Shown: positions 45,766 to 57,659, numbered from the stretch's first letter. The stretch is DNA of 64,000 nt from CAVUPF01 sp963743285 (GCA_963743285.1 CAVUPF010000001.1:496001-560000); one strand, 5' to 3'. Numbers and translations: made by a program. Notes: generated from the sequence alone by a model not told the origin.

Positions 45766-47046
45766 ATGAGCGAGTTGCCCGAGAGCTTCCAAACCGCCCC
45801 CCTGGCCGAGGTCGACCCGGCGATCGCGGCGGTGCTCGAGGGGGAGCTGCGCCGCCAGCAGGGGACGCTGGAGATGATCGCCTCGGAGAACTTCGTCCCG
45901 CAGGCGGTGCTCGAAGCGGTCGGCTCGGTGCTCACCAACAAGTACGCCGAGGGCTATCCGGGGCGCCGTTACTACGGCGGCTGCGAGGAGGTCGACGTCG
46001 CCGAGCAGCTGGCGATCGACCGCGCCAAGGAGCTGTTCGGCGCCGAGCACGCCAACGTCCAGCCCCACGCCGGCGCCCAGGCCAACAACGCCGCCTACAT
46101 GGCGCTGATCGAGCCCGGGGACACGATCATGGGGATGGCGCTGGACCACGGCGGGCATCTCACCCACGGGATGAAGCTCAACGTCTCCGGCAAGCTGTAC
46201 GAGGTGATCGCCTACCACGTCCGCCGTGAGGATCTGCGGGTCGACATGGAGGAGGTCGAGCAGCTCGCCCACGAGCACCGCCCGAAGCTGATCGTCGCCG
46301 GCTGGTCGGCCTACTCGCGCCAGCTCGACTTCGCCGCCTTCCGGGCGATCGCCGACTCGGTCGGCGCCAAGCTGATGGTCGACATGGCCCACTTCGCCGG
46401 CCTGGTCGCCGCCGGTGAGCACCCCAACCCCGTCGAGCACGCCGATGTCGTCACCACGACGATCCACAAGACGCTGTGCGGCCCCCGCAGCGGCATGATC
46501 CTCTGCCGCTCCGAGCACGCGGAGGCGATCGACAAGGCGGTCTTCCCCGGCCAGCAGGGCGGTCCGCTGATGCACACGATCGCCGCCAAGGCGGTTGCCT
46601 TGCGGATCGCCGCGACCGAGCCGTTCCGCGCCCGCCAGCGTCAGACGATCGCCAACGCGAAGGCGCTTGCCGAGGGTCTGATCGAGGCCGGCATCCCGGT
46701 CCTCACCGGCGGTACCGATGTCCATCTCCTCCTCGTCGACCTGACCCCCACCGGCCTCGACGGCCAGCGCGCCGAGGACCGCCTCGAGGGGGTGGGGATC
46801 ACCGTCAACCGCAACGCGATCCCCTTCGATATGCGGCCGCCGATGAACCCCTCCGGGTTGCGGATCGGCACCCCGGCGCTCACCACCCGTGGCCTCCTGG
46901 AGGACGACATGCGCGAGATCGCCGCGGTGATCGCCGCCGCCCTCTCGGAGCGCTTCGACGGCGAGGCTGAGGCGCTGGCGGAGCGGACCAGGGCCCTGTT
47001 GGACCGCTACCCCCTCTACCCCCAGCTGACTCCCGCCTCCGTCTGA
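45766..47046 (+). CDS. glyA: Serine hydroxymethyltransferase
   Basis: A 426-residue PLP enzyme converting serine and tetrahydrofolate to glycine and methylene-THF. Motifs: EMIASENFVPQAVLEAVGSV, NKYAEGYPGRRYYGGCEEVD, ANVQPHAGAQANNAAYMALI, MVDMAHFAGLVAAGEHPNPV and TTTIHKTLCGPRSGMILCRS, whose Lys holds PLP. The sequence TTIHKTLCGP departs slightly from the usual TTTHKTLRGP. The true start is ATG 45766; an extended frame from 45607 lies over sua5. Confidence 0.97.
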   Translation: MSELPESFQTAPLAEVDPAIAAVLEGELRRQQGTLEMIASENFVPQAVLEAVGSVLTNKYAEGYPGRRYYGGCEEVDVAEQLAIDRAKELFGAEHANVQPHAGAQANNAAYMALIEPGDTIMGMALDHGGHLTHGMKLNVSGKLYEVIAYHVRREDLRVDMEEVEQLAHEHRPKLIVAGWSAYSRQLDFAAFRAIADSVGAKLMVDMAHFAGLVAAGEHPNPVEHADVVTTTIHKTLCGPRSGMILCRSEHAEAIDKAVFPGQQGGPLMHTIAAKAVALRIAATEPFRARQRQTIANAKALAEGLIEAGIPVLTGGTDVHLLLVDLTPTGLDGQRAEDRLEGVGITVNRNAIPFDMRPPMNPSGLRIGTPALTTRGLLEDDMREIAAVIAAALSERFDGEAEALAERTRALLDRYPLYPQLTPASV

Positions 47047-47050
47047 TCGC

Positions 47051-48058
47051 TTGAAGGTTTGGGTCGACTGCACGGCGGCGGCGCACCCGCTCGTCCTGCG
47101 GCCGATCGTCGAGCGCCTCGAAGCTCGTGGGGACGAGGTCTTCGTCACCGCGCGGGAGTACGGGCAGACGCTGGGGATCCTCGAGCGGCTGGGGATCCCC
47201 TACACGGCGGTGGGCAGTCACGGCGGCGCCTCGGCGCTCGGCAAGGGGTGGGCCCTGGCCGGGCGCTCGGCGCGCTTGGCCGCGCTGATCGGGCGGCGGC
47301 GGCCGGACCTGGCGATCGCCCACGGCTCGGTCGACCTCGCCGTCGTCGCCGCCCTTTACCGGATTCCCTCTGTGCAGATGCAGGACTACGAGTTCGCCGG
47401 CCTGCAGCGCCAGATCAGCTTCCGGGTGGCGCGCCGGGTGCTGGTCCCGGACTCGATCCCGCTGGGGCGGCTGAGGCGGACCGGCGCCAAGCAGCGCAAG
47501 CTGTTTCGCTATCCGGGCCTGAAGGAGGAGTACTACCTGGCCGGCTTTGAGCCGGACCCCGGCGTACTGGACGAGCTGGGGCTTGAGCGCGAGAAGGTGC
47601 TGGTCGTCGTCCGCCCGCCGCCGGAGACCTCCGAGTACCACGCCCGCAACGACCTCTATGACCGCGTGATCGGCCATCTCGCCGGCGAGCCCGGCGCCGA
47701 GGCGGTCGTCATCCCCCGCACCGAGTCCCAGGCAGCCGTGGTTCGGGCGATCGGCGCGGCGAACCTGATCGTCCCCGAGCGGGCGGTCGACGCCCAGAGC
47801 CTGATCGCCTGCGCCGACCTCGTGATCAGCGCCGGGGGGACGATGAACCGCGAGGCGGTGGCGCTCGGCACGCCGGTCTTCACCACCTTTGCCGGGCGCA
47901 TGGGCGGGGTCGATGAGGCGCTGATCGCCGAGGGCCGCCTCCAAGTTCTCGCCGACCCAGCCGAGTTGCCGCTGCGCAAGCGCGAATCGCCTCCCGGTGT
48001 CCGCCATCCACGCGATCCCGGCCTGCTGGTCGAGGGAGCCCTCGGGGCCGTCGAGTAG
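47051..48058 (+). CDS. DUF354 family glycosyltransferase-like protein
   Basis: A 335-residue GT-B-like protein. It starts TTG 47051 with KVWVDCTAAAHPLVLRPIVE, followed by HGSVDLAVVAALYRIPSVQM and a C-terminal VDAQSLIACADLVISAGGTM that matches the acceptor/nucleotide fold of DUF354. The family occurs in surface polysaccharide and archaeal lipid loci; its reaction is unknown. The gene lies 5 bp after glyA and 36 bp before the wecA-like gene. Confidence 0.82.
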   Translation: MKVWVDCTAAAHPLVLRPIVERLEARGDEVFVTAREYGQTLGILERLGIPYTAVGSHGGASALGKGWALAGRSARLAALIGRRRPDLAIAHGSVDLAVVAALYRIPSVQMQDYEFAGLQRQISFRVARRVLVPDSIPLGRLRRTGAKQRKLFRYPGLKEEYYLAGFEPDPGVLDELGLEREKVLVVVRPPPETSEYHARNDLYDRVIGHLAGEPGAEAVVIPRTESQAAVVRAIGAANLIVPERAVDAQSLIACADLVISAGGTMNREAVALGTPVFTTFAGRMGGVDEALIAEGRLQVLADPAELPLRKRESPPGVRHPRDPGLLVEGALGAVE

Positions 48059-48094
48059 CCTGAGCGCGCTCGCACCTTCTTCGGGCACCGCGAA

Positions 48095-49213
48095 ATGGCC
48101 TCGACCCTAGACGCCGTCCTCGCCTTTCTCGCAGCCGCTGCGATCACCTGGCTGCTCGTCCCCTACGCCGAGCGGCTTGCCCACCGGGTCGGGGCGATCG
48201 ATGAGCCCAAGGAACGCGGTCTGCACGCGATGCCGATGCCGCGGCTCTCGGGGCTGGCGATCCTGGTCGGGGTCGAGGTGGCGGGCTGGATCTGGCTGCC
48301 GAGCGACGGCGAGAGCCGCTCGATCCTGCTCGGGGCGATCGCGATCGCCGCGGTCGGCGTGATCGACGACGTGCGCGGCCTGGCGGCGCTGCCGAAGCTG
48401 CTTGGCCAGACCGCCGCGGCGCTGATCCCGGTCCTGGCCGGGGTCCGGGTCACCGACCTCACCCTGCCCTTCCTCGGTGGCTTCCAGCTCGGCTGGCTTG
48501 CCTATCCGCTGACCGTGCTGGGGATCGTCGCGGTCGTCAACATCATCAACTTCATCGACGGCGTCGACGGGCTCGCGGCCGGCGTCTGCGCGATCGCCGC
48601 GGTCGCCCTGGCGGCGATCGCGCTCTCGCTGGAACGCAACGCGGCGGGGGTGCTGGCGGCGCTCACCGCCGGCGCCGCGCTCGGCTTCCTGCGCCACGGC
48701 TTCCCGCCCGCCTCCAGCTTCATGGGCGACACCGGCTCCAACCTGCTCGGCTTCCTGCTCGCCACCACCTCGGTGCAGGGCGCCCTGAAGACCAATGCGG
48801 TGATCGCCCTCGCCTTCCCGCTGGTCGTCCTCGCGGTGCCGATCCTCGACACCGGCTTCGTGGTCGCCAAGCGGCTCAAATACCGACAGCCGATCTACCA
48901 GGCCGACAGCTGGCACTTCCACCACCGGATGGCCAACATCGGCTTCTCGCAGCGACGCACGATTGCCTACCTCTACGGCTGGACGCTGGTCCTCGCCGGC
49001 CTCGCACTGGCGCTGCGCTTCGTCCCCTACAGCAACCACCACGGCCGCTTCAACCCGTTCTGGACCGGGGTGCTGATCGCCTGCGGCCTGATCGCGCTCG
49101 CCTTCAGCTTCTACCTGGTCTACGTGCTCGAGATCCTCAAGCTGCGCCGTGGCCGCCTCAACCCCGAGACGGGCGAGTTCGAAGCGCTCGAACTCGAACC
49201 TCCCGAGGGGTAG
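48095..49213 (+). CDS. Undecaprenyl-phosphate sugar-1-phosphate transferase (WecA/TagO/MraY family)
   Basis: A 372-residue polytopic enzyme with about ten to eleven helices that starts lipid-linked glycan synthesis. Motifs: DEPKERGLHAMPMPRLSGLA (cytoplasmic loop 1), GVIDDVRGLAALPKL (catalytic DD), NIINFIDGVDGLAAG (NxxNxxDGxDGL), SSFMGDTGSNLLGFLL and the HxxH-like loop WHFHHRMANIGFSQRRTIAY. It lacks the MraY-specific N-terminal signature. Wall teichoic-like or arabinogalactan-like linkage unit synthesis is likely. It is the usual gene upstream of the actinobacterial atp operon. Confidence 0.92.
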   Translation: MASTLDAVLAFLAAAAITWLLVPYAERLAHRVGAIDEPKERGLHAMPMPRLSGLAILVGVEVAGWIWLPSDGESRSILLGAIAIAAVGVIDDVRGLAALPKLLGQTAAALIPVLAGVRVTDLTLPFLGGFQLGWLAYPLTVLGIVAVVNIINFIDGVDGLAAGVCAIAAVALAAIALSLERNAAGVLAALTAGAALGFLRHGFPPASSFMGDTGSNLLGFLLATTSVQGALKTNAVIALAFPLVVLAVPILDTGFVVAKRLKYRQPIYQADSWHFHHRMANIGFSQRRTIAYLYGWTLVLAGLALALRFVPYSNHHGRFNPFWTGVLIACGLIALAFSFYLVYVLEILKLRRGRLNPETGEFEALELEPPEG

Positions 49214-49246
49214 TCGTGATCGAGGCGATCTCCCACTCTGCCATCG

Positions 49247-49807
49247 CTAGTTCTCCGCCCCCGAAAGCGCCGAGAAGTCGACCTCGCTGAGCGCCTCCTC
49301 GACCAGGAGCCTTTGCTCCTCGACGTCGAGCGCCTTGCGCGTCACCTTCTCAGTCGCCAGCAGGGTGAGCTCGGCGACCTCATTGCGGATCTGCTCGAGT
49401 GAACGATGGGTCTCGGCCTCGATGTCGCGCCTGGCCGCGGCGATCATCTCCTCGCGCCGCTGCTTGCCGACGGCGGCCGCCTCGGTCTCGGCGGCCTTTC
49501 GCGCCCGCGCCACGATCTCATCGGCCTGCTCGCGCGCCTCGGTCAGCCGCCCGCGGTACTCCTCGAGCAGCTCATCGGCTTCCTTTCGCTGGCGCTCGGC
49601 AGCGTCGATCGAATCGCTGATCGTCTTGGCGCGCTTGTCGAGTGCCGCCTGGATTTTGGGGAAGGAGAGCTTGTTCAACACCCACATCGTGAACAGGAAC
49701 AGCACCAGCGTCCAGATCATCAAGCCGAGGCCGGGCGAGACCAGGAAGTTGCCGTTGCTGGCGGCGGCAGCAACCGGAACCGCAGCTATCGCGCCCAGCG
49801 CTGCCAT
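49247..49807 (-). CDS. Second ATP synthase subunit b-like protein, antisense to the operon
   Basis: A 186-residue Fo b-subunit homologue: a membrane helix at about 28-48 (GLGLMIWTLVLFLFTMWVLN), then a long charged coiled coil (SDSIDAAERQRKEADELLEE onward), ending VEEALSEVDFSALSGAEN. It is collinear with the operon's atpF at 51851, sharing ATEKVTRK and the C-terminal EALSE-DFS pattern. ATG 49807 is chosen; a longer frame has no family support. No frame break is seen. It may be a paralogue, a b'-like subunit or a survivor of an older operon. Confidence 0.88.
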   Translation of the reverse strand: MAALGAIAAVPVAAAASNGNFLVSPGLGLMIWTLVLFLFTMWVLNKLSFPKIQAALDKRAKTISDSIDAAERQRKEADELLEEYRGRLTEAREQADEIVARARKAAETEAAAVGKQRREEMIAAARRDIEAETHRSLEQIRNEVAELTLLATEKVTRKALDVEEQRLLVEEALSEVDFSALSGAEN

Positions 49808-49898
49808 GCGCCTAGTAAACTCGCCTCGCCGCCGCAGATAGTTGAGGGACGCTTCGACGGCTCCGCCGTAACACGGCGGGGGGACTCTCGTCTGTAGG

Positions 49899-50504
49899 GT
49901 GGCCCTACTCACCGTGCCAGACCGCGATGCCAACAACGGGGATCTGACCCGCCTGCCCGCCCCCGCCCCCGCCCCCGGGCCGGGAGATCCACCCGACCGT
50001 TCAGGTCCCCGCCGGGACAGCGCGCGATGGTTGGTGATAGTGCGCTACCTGGACGTCGTGCTCGTCGCGGGCGCTGTGCCTGTGGCGCTGGCGCTCGGGG
50101 CACCCGCGTTCGGCTGCGCGGTTGGGGCGGTGGCATGGGTGGCCCAGCGCGTGCTCGCCCAGACCGACAGGCGCTGGATCGCCAGGGCAAGCCAGCCGCG
50201 CGCGCAGCTCGGCCTGAACCTGGCCGAGGCGTTCGGGCGGATCTGGCTTCTGGCGGGCGCGATCGTGCTCGCCGGAGTCGCCGGCGGGCGCGCCGATGGG
50301 CTGGCCGCCGCGCTCGTGATCTTCGGCGCCTACTCGGTCGCGCTTGCGATTCGCGTCTTCTCCGGTCCGCCCAACCGGCAGACCAGCTCCCCTCCTGCAT
50401 ATCCCACCAGTACACCCACGTCCGCCTCTCCGTCCATCGCCCGCTCCCCGTCCACCGGGGCCCAGAAGGCGGCTGGCTCGATGACACACGGGGCGACGCA
50501 ATGA
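49899..50504 (+). CDS. atpI: AtpI-like membrane protein
   Basis: A 201-residue protein. A Pro/Ala/Gly-rich cytoplasmic start is followed by hydrophobic helices at about 48-66, 68-85 and 113-150 (e.g. FGRIWLLAGAIVLAGVAGGR) and a Ser/Pro/Thr-rich tail. Position as first gene before atpB, and the small hydrophobic core, fit AtpI, a helper in c-ring assembly, but no strong sequence motif confirms it. GTG 49899; the stop overlaps the atpB ATG. Confidence 0.65.
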   Translation: MALLTVPDRDANNGDLTRLPAPAPAPGPGDPPDRSGPRRDSARWLVIVRYLDVVLVAGAVPVALALGAPAFGCAVGAVAWVAQRVLAQTDRRWIARASQPRAQLGLNLAEAFGRIWLLAGAIVLAGVAGGRADGLAAALVIFGAYSVALAIRVFSGPPNRQTSSPPAYPTSTPTSASPSIARSPSTGAQKAAGSMTHGATQ

Positions 50505-51481
50505 GCGCCGTGGCCGCACCCGCTCCCGGCCAGGCGGCCGCCCCCGGCGCGCCGATCCCGGGCGGACCCCCGGCGCCCAAGCAGGGGGGCAGGAGCAAGA
50601 CCCGCAAGATCGCCTATGGCAGCGCGATCGTCTACGTCCTCGGCCTGGTCGTGTTCGGGCTCGTGTTCGGCGTCAAGAGCCATCGCAACGAAAGCTTCGA
50701 CGTGGTCGGAGCCTTTCACCTGGAAAGCTGGTTTCACATCGCGGGGCCGCTGAACTTCGACAAGGGCGTGCTGTATCTGCTGATGGCAGCGTCGATCACC
50801 GTCGGCATCGTGCTGTGGACCTCAAAACGCATGCAGGTGCGCCCGGGTCGATTGCAGACGGTGGTCGAGTGGATCTACGACCTGTCGATGCGCATGACCC
50901 GGGACAACATGGACGAGGAGATGGCCCGCAGGTGGTTTCCGCTCGTGTTCACGCTGTTCGTGTTCATCCTCGTGACCAACCTGATCGGCTACATCCCGCT
51001 GCCGGTCAACAGCGGCGAGACGTTCATGGTGTTCGGCGTGGAAATCCCCGCGTTTCAGATCTACGCCGCCGACACCAACCTCGCGATCCCGCTGCTGCTG
51101 TCGCTCGGCGTGTTCATCGCCTACAACGTCGAAGGCATCCGTCATCACGGGTTCTTTGGCTACATCAAAAGCCTCGTCCCGTCAGGGATCGGCGGCGGCA
51201 TGCTGATCGTCATGTATCCGCTGGAGATCATGTCGAACTTCCTGCGCCTGATCTCGTTGACGGTCAGGCTGTGGGCCAATCTGCTCGCCGGGCACCTGCT
51301 GATCGATTTCATGGCCGGCCTGCTGGCGGTTGTCATCGGCCTGCAGATCCTCGGCTGGTTCACGCTGCCGATCGGCGTCGCCATCTACCTGTTCGAGGCG
51401 GTCCTGATCGCGGGTCTGCAGGCGTTCATCTTTGCCATTCTCACCGCCATCTATCTCGGTGGCGCCACTAAAAGCCACTGA
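50501..51481 (+). CDS. atpB: ATP synthase Fo subunit a
   Basis: A 326-residue subunit forming the proton half-channels. After a 45-residue Ala/Pro-rich cytoplasmic extension come the helices; the essential Arg is in RLISLTVRLWANLLAGHLL and the last helix contains LFEAVLIAGLQAFIFAILTA. ATG 50501 overlaps the atpI stop (ATGA). The N-terminal extension before KTRKIAYGSAIVYVLGLVVF is longer than in most bacteria. Confidence 0.96.
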   Translation: MSAVAAPAPGQAAAPGAPIPGGPPAPKQGGRSKTRKIAYGSAIVYVLGLVVFGLVFGVKSHRNESFDVVGAFHLESWFHIAGPLNFDKGVLYLLMAASITVGIVLWTSKRMQVRPGRLQTVVEWIYDLSMRMTRDNMDEEMARRWFPLVFTLFVFILVTNLIGYIPLPVNSGETFMVFGVEIPAFQIYAADTNLAIPLLLSLGVFIAYNVEGIRHHGFFGYIKSLVPSGIGGGMLIVMYPLEIMSNFLRLISLTVRLWANLLAGHLLIDFMAGLLAVVIGLQILGWFTLPIGVAIYLFEAVLIAGLQAFIFAILTAIYLGGATKSH

Positions 51482-51506
51482 CAAATCCAAAGGAGTTCGT
51501 TGATTC

Positions 51507-51773
51507 ATGACTGACCTCATCGCAGCCGTCAGTACAAACGCAGAAGTCGCCAAGGAAGGGCTTCGCTCGGTCGCGCTCGGCGTGGGCGCCGCGGGCGGCG
51601 CCGCGGGCGCCGGCGCGGGCATCGGCATGCTGTTCGGCAAGGTGATCGAGGCCGTGACGCGCCAGCCGGAGATGCGCGAGGAGATCACCTCGATCCAGTG
51701 GCTGGGCTTCGCGCTGACCGAGGCCACCTTCTTCTACGGGCTCGTTGGCGGCCTGATCGCCTTCTTCTTGTAA
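51507..51773 (+). CDS. atpE: ATP synthase Fo subunit c
   Basis: An 88-residue hairpin. Helix 1 carries the glycine/alanine repeat GVGAAGGAAGAGAGIGMLFG, the polar loop is VTRQPEM, and helix 2 has the proton-binding E72 in GFALTEATFFYGLVGGLIAF. There is no second polar ligand set of the Na+-binding type, so protons are the likely ion. An AAAGGAG site precedes ATG 51507. Confidence 0.97.
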   Translation: MTDLIAAVSTNAEVAKEGLRSVALGVGAAGGAAGAGAGIGMLFGKVIEAVTRQPEMREEITSIQWLGFALTEATFFYGLVGGLIAFFL

Positions 51774-51850
51774 GGCCCAGTCGATGAACGCCGACCTCGC
51801 CAACCTTCGCCGCCCTGCCCCTTTACGAACCCTGACTGGATCCTGACCCG

Positions 51851-52426
51851 ATGGAGCTCAACGCCCTCATGCCTGGCATATCCACACCGATCGCATCCAG
51901 CTCCAACTCGTGGCTGATCACGCCCAACGTCGGCCTCACGATCTGGACGCTGGTGGTGTTTCTGATCTCGCTGTACATCCTCAACAAGGTGGCGTTCCCG
52001 CGCATCCGCGACGCGCTGGACAGGCGCCGCGCCAGCATCGACGAGTCGATCAACGCCGCCGAGCGCACGCGCCAGGAGGCGGACAAGCTGCTGGCCGACT
52101 ACCGCGCGCGCCTGCACGCGGCGCGCGCGGAGGCCGAGGAGATCGTCCAGCGGGCGCGCCAGGCCGCGGAATCCCACGAGCACGAGGGGCGCGAGCGCGG
52201 GCAGGAGATGATCGCCGACGCGACTCGCCGGGCCCAGCGCGACATCGAGGCCGCGACCAAACGAGCGCTCGACGACATCCGCCGCGAGGTCGCCGACCTG
52301 ACGGTCATGGCCACCGAGAAGGTCACGCGCAAGACCCTCACCGAGGCAGACCAGCGGCGCCTGGTCGACGAGGCCTTGAGCGAACTGGACTTCTCCAGCC
52401 TGTCCTCGGGCGCGTCCAACAACTGA
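51851..52426 (+). CDS. atpF: ATP synthase Fo subunit b
   Basis: A 191-residue stator subunit: one N-terminal membrane helix (GLTIWTLVVFLISLYILNKV) and a long charged coiled coil through QRRLVDEALSELDFSSLSSG. It dimerises, or pairs with a b'-like partner, to link subunits a and delta. It is collinear with the antisense homologue at 49247-49807. It lies 20 bp before atpH. Confidence 0.95.
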   Translation: MELNALMPGISTPIASSSNSWLITPNVGLTIWTLVVFLISLYILNKVAFPRIRDALDRRRASIDESINAAERTRQEADKLLADYRARLHAARAEAEEIVQRARQAAESHEHEGRERGQEMIADATRRAQRDIEAATKRALDDIRREVADLTVMATEKVTRKTLTEADQRRLVDEALSELDFSSLSSGASNN

Positions 52427-52445
52427 TGATGGTGGTCAAGCGCTG

Positions 52446-52982
52446 ATGGAGGAGCTCGCCCAGGTGTACGCCCGCTCGCTGTTTGCGGTGGCGCTCGAAG
52501 GGGACCTGCTCGATGAGCTGCGCGAGCAGCTCGGCCAGTTCGCCGACGCCCTGAACGAGCAGCGCGGCCTCGCCGTGTTCTTCTTCTCGCCCTACTTCTC
52601 CACCGCCGAGAAGCGCCAGGCGCTCGACACGCTGCTCGACGGGGCGCACCCGCTCTTCCTCAACTTCCTGGCCCTGCTCATCGAAAACCACCGCATGCCG
52701 GTCGTCTTCCGCATCCGCCACGAGTACGAGCGGCTGTGGGATGAGCACCACAAGACCCTGCCGGTGCAGATCACAAGCGCGATCCCCCTCGATGAGCAAA
52801 CGACCGAGAGTCTCGGTCGGGCGATCGGGGAGCGCACCGGGCGCACCGTCACGCTGGCGGCGCGCGTCGATCCCGACATCCTCGGCGGCATCGTCGTCAG
52901 GATCGGCAACTCGATCCTTGACGCATCCATCCGCAACCGACTGGAGCAGCTGCGCGTCCAGGTTGCCCAAGGAGCCTCATAA
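52446..52982 (+). CDS. atpH: ATP synthase F1 subunit delta
   Basis: A 178-residue stator subunit joining the b stalk to the top of the alpha3-beta3 head. The N-terminal helical bundle begins MEELAQVYARSLFAVALEGD; the C-terminal part has TSAIPLDEQTTESLGRAIGE and the signature DPDILGGIVVRIGNSILDAS. ATG 52446 starts directly after the short gap from atpF. Length is normal. Confidence 0.95.
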   Translation: MEELAQVYARSLFAVALEGDLLDELREQLGQFADALNEQRGLAVFFFSPYFSTAEKRQALDTLLDGAHPLFLNFLALLIENHRMPVVFRIRHEYERLWDEHHKTLPVQITSAIPLDEQTTESLGRAIGERTGRTVTLAARVDPDILGGIVVRIGNSILDASIRNRLEQLRVQVAQGAS

Positions 52983-53047
52983 AGCGGCGGAGGGCAGGCA
53001 GGCCCTCCACCCGAACCCCTCCCATGAAGAAGAGCTAAGGAAAAAAC

Positions 53048-54673
<1,626 letters not shown>

Positions 54674-54694
54674 TCGGGCCGGCCGGATATCGCC

Positions 54695-55681
54695 ATGGCA
54701 TCCCAGCGCGACGTCAAGAACCGGATCGGTTCGGTCAAGAACATCGAGAAGATCACCCGCGCGATGGAGATGGTCGCGGCGGCGAGGCTCAGACGCGCCG
54801 AGCAGCGAATCGCGGTGCTGCGCCCCTACGCCGACGCGCTGCGGCGGATGACCCGCCAGGCGGCGCTGGACGCGGGCGCCGAGGCGGCGCGCCTGCCGCT
54901 GCTGAACGAGCGCGAGACCGCCACGACCGTCGGGCTGCTGCTGGTCACCGGCGATCGCGGTCTGGCGGGCGCCTTCAACTCGCAGATCATCCGCACGGGC
55001 ATCCGCGCCGGCGCGGAGATCGGGGAGCGGGGGCTGCGCACGGCCTGGTTTGCCACAGGCCGGCGCGGCGTCTCCTCGCTGACCTTTCGCGGGCGCGAGC
55101 TGAGCGGGACGTACACCGGGTTCGCCGACAAACCCTCCTACGCGGACGCCCGCGCGATCGCACGGGAGCTGATCGAGGCCTATACGAGCGGGGCGGTCGA
55201 TCGGGTGGAGATCATCTACAACTCCTACGTCTCGCCGCTCACCCAGACGGTCACACGCGAGACGCTGCTGCCGCTCTCGCGCGAGACGATCGTCGGCGAG
55301 GAACAGCGCGACGGGGGCGACGGGGTGCAGGAGCGGGCCGGCGGCGCGGAGACGGAGCTGACCGGCGCAGAGAGGCGGACGGGGCTCGACGACGATAGGG
55401 GCGAAGCCGGGCCGCGGAGGAAAGCCCTGGTCGAGTACGAGCCCGAAGCCGAGAAGATCCTCCGCCAGCTCGTCCCAGACTATGTCGAGACTTCGATCTA
55501 CCGCGCGCTGGTCGAGTCGGCCGCCGGGTTCTTCGGCGCGCAGATGACCGCGATGCGCAACGCCTCGGAGAACGCCGGAGAGATCATCACCGATCTGACG
55601 CTGGAAATGAACCGCGCGCGCCAGGCCGAGATCACCCAGGAGATCATGGAGGTGGTGGCCGGAGCTGAGGGACTGCGATAA
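54695..55681 (+). CDS. atpG: ATP synthase F1 subunit gamma
   Basis: A 328-residue central-shaft subunit. The N-terminal ASQRDVKNRIGSVKNIEKIT and C-terminal NRARQAEITQEIMEVVAGAE helices form the antiparallel shaft; the middle is a Rossmann-like domain. Residues about 205-250 carry a Gly/Glu/Asp/Arg-rich insertion (GEEQRDGGDGVQERAGGAET onward) in the surface part. The otherwise conserved SEHAARM before TAMRNA is replaced by AGFFGAQM. Length exceeds the usual about 290-310. Confidence 0.94.
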   Translation: MASQRDVKNRIGSVKNIEKITRAMEMVAAARLRRAEQRIAVLRPYADALRRMTRQAALDAGAEAARLPLLNERETATTVGLLLVTGDRGLAGAFNSQIIRTGIRAGAEIGERGLRTAWFATGRRGVSSLTFRGRELSGTYTGFADKPSYADARAIARELIEAYTSGAVDRVEIIYNSYVSPLTQTVTRETLLPLSRETIVGEEQRDGGDGVQERAGGAETELTGAERRTGLDDDRGEAGPRRKALVEYEPEAEKILRQLVPDYVETSIYRALVESAAGFFGAQMTAMRNASENAGEIITDLTLEMNRARQAEITQEIMEVVAGAEGLR

Positions 55682-55807
55682 CCCCCCTCCCCTCCCCCCA
55701 CATCCCGAGCGAACCCCTTCTCCTCCTCGAGAGCTTCAGAGGGCTTGCGGGGTTCGAGGCCCCCGCAAAAAAGACTTGAACAGACGAACAGGAGACCGAA
55801 CAGACCG

Positions 55808-57283
<1,476 letters not shown>

Positions 57284-57288
57284 TAGAA

Positions 57289-57360
57289 GGAGGTCGTACA
57301 TGTACGACCTCCCCGGGCGGTACATGTACCCGCCGGGACCACGGCACATGTGCCGTGGTC
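57289..57360. promoter_or_regulatory. Three tandem palindromes between atpD and atpC
   Basis: 57289-57312 is a perfect 24-bp palindrome (half GGAGGTCGTACA) and 57337-57360 a second perfect one (half GACCACGGCACA). Between them, 57313-57337 is an imperfect palindrome around TACATGTA. All three are centred on ACATGT. As RNA they would form three consecutive stems. The first buries an AAGGAGG ribosome site. They are well placed to set how much subunit epsilon is made relative to beta, or to bind a dimeric protein. Confidence 0.8.
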
Positions 57361-57383
57361 GATTGAAGATGGAGAAGCTGTAG
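57300..57383 (+). CDS. Possible 27-codon leader ORF upstream of atpC
   Basis: ATG 57300 has AAGGAGG at ideal spacing (57287-57293). The frame runs through all three palindromes as MYDLPGRYMYPPGPRHM and beyond, and stops TAG at 57381-57383, touching the atpC ATG at 57384. Stop-start contact suggests translational coupling: ribosomes reading the leader would open the hairpins and reinitiate at atpC. The peptide resembles nothing known to me. The frame could also be a by-product of the palindromes. Confidence 0.35.
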   Translation: MYDLPGRYMYPPGPRHMCRGRLKMEKL

Positions 57384-57659
57384 ATGGCCCATACGAAATT
57401 CCCAGCCGAAGTGTCGACCCCCGAGGGGGAGGTGTTCAGCGGGGAGATCGAAATGCTCTCCACGTTCACCGAGGACGGCTCGATCGGCATCCTCGCCAAC
57501 CACCAGCCGCTGCTGGCGACGCTGCCCGCGGGGGCCGAGCTGCGGCTGTACCGCTCCGAGACCGACATCGTGCGGTTCACCCAGGGAGATGGATACCTGC
57601 AGTTCGCCGACAATCGCGCGCTGGTGCTCGTGCAGGAGGCCACCCCGGCCGATCAGTAG
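57384..57659 (+). CDS. atpC: ATP synthase F1 subunit epsilon (short form)
   Basis: A 91-residue subunit of the central stalk: KFPAEVSTPEGEVFSGEIEM, EDGSIGILANHQPLLATLPA and GDGYLQFADNRALVLVQEAT are the beta-sandwich domain. The C-terminal helical hairpin (about 45 residues in the full form), which inhibits ATP hydrolysis, is missing; the frame stops at 57659 without a shifted continuation that I can find. GGAG lies nine bases upstream, and a leader ORF stop touches the ATG. Confidence 0.9.
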   Translation: MAHTKFPAEVSTPEGEVFSGEIEMLSTFTEDGSIGILANHQPLLATLPAGAELRLYRSETDIVRFTQGDGYLQFADNRALVLVQEATPADQ

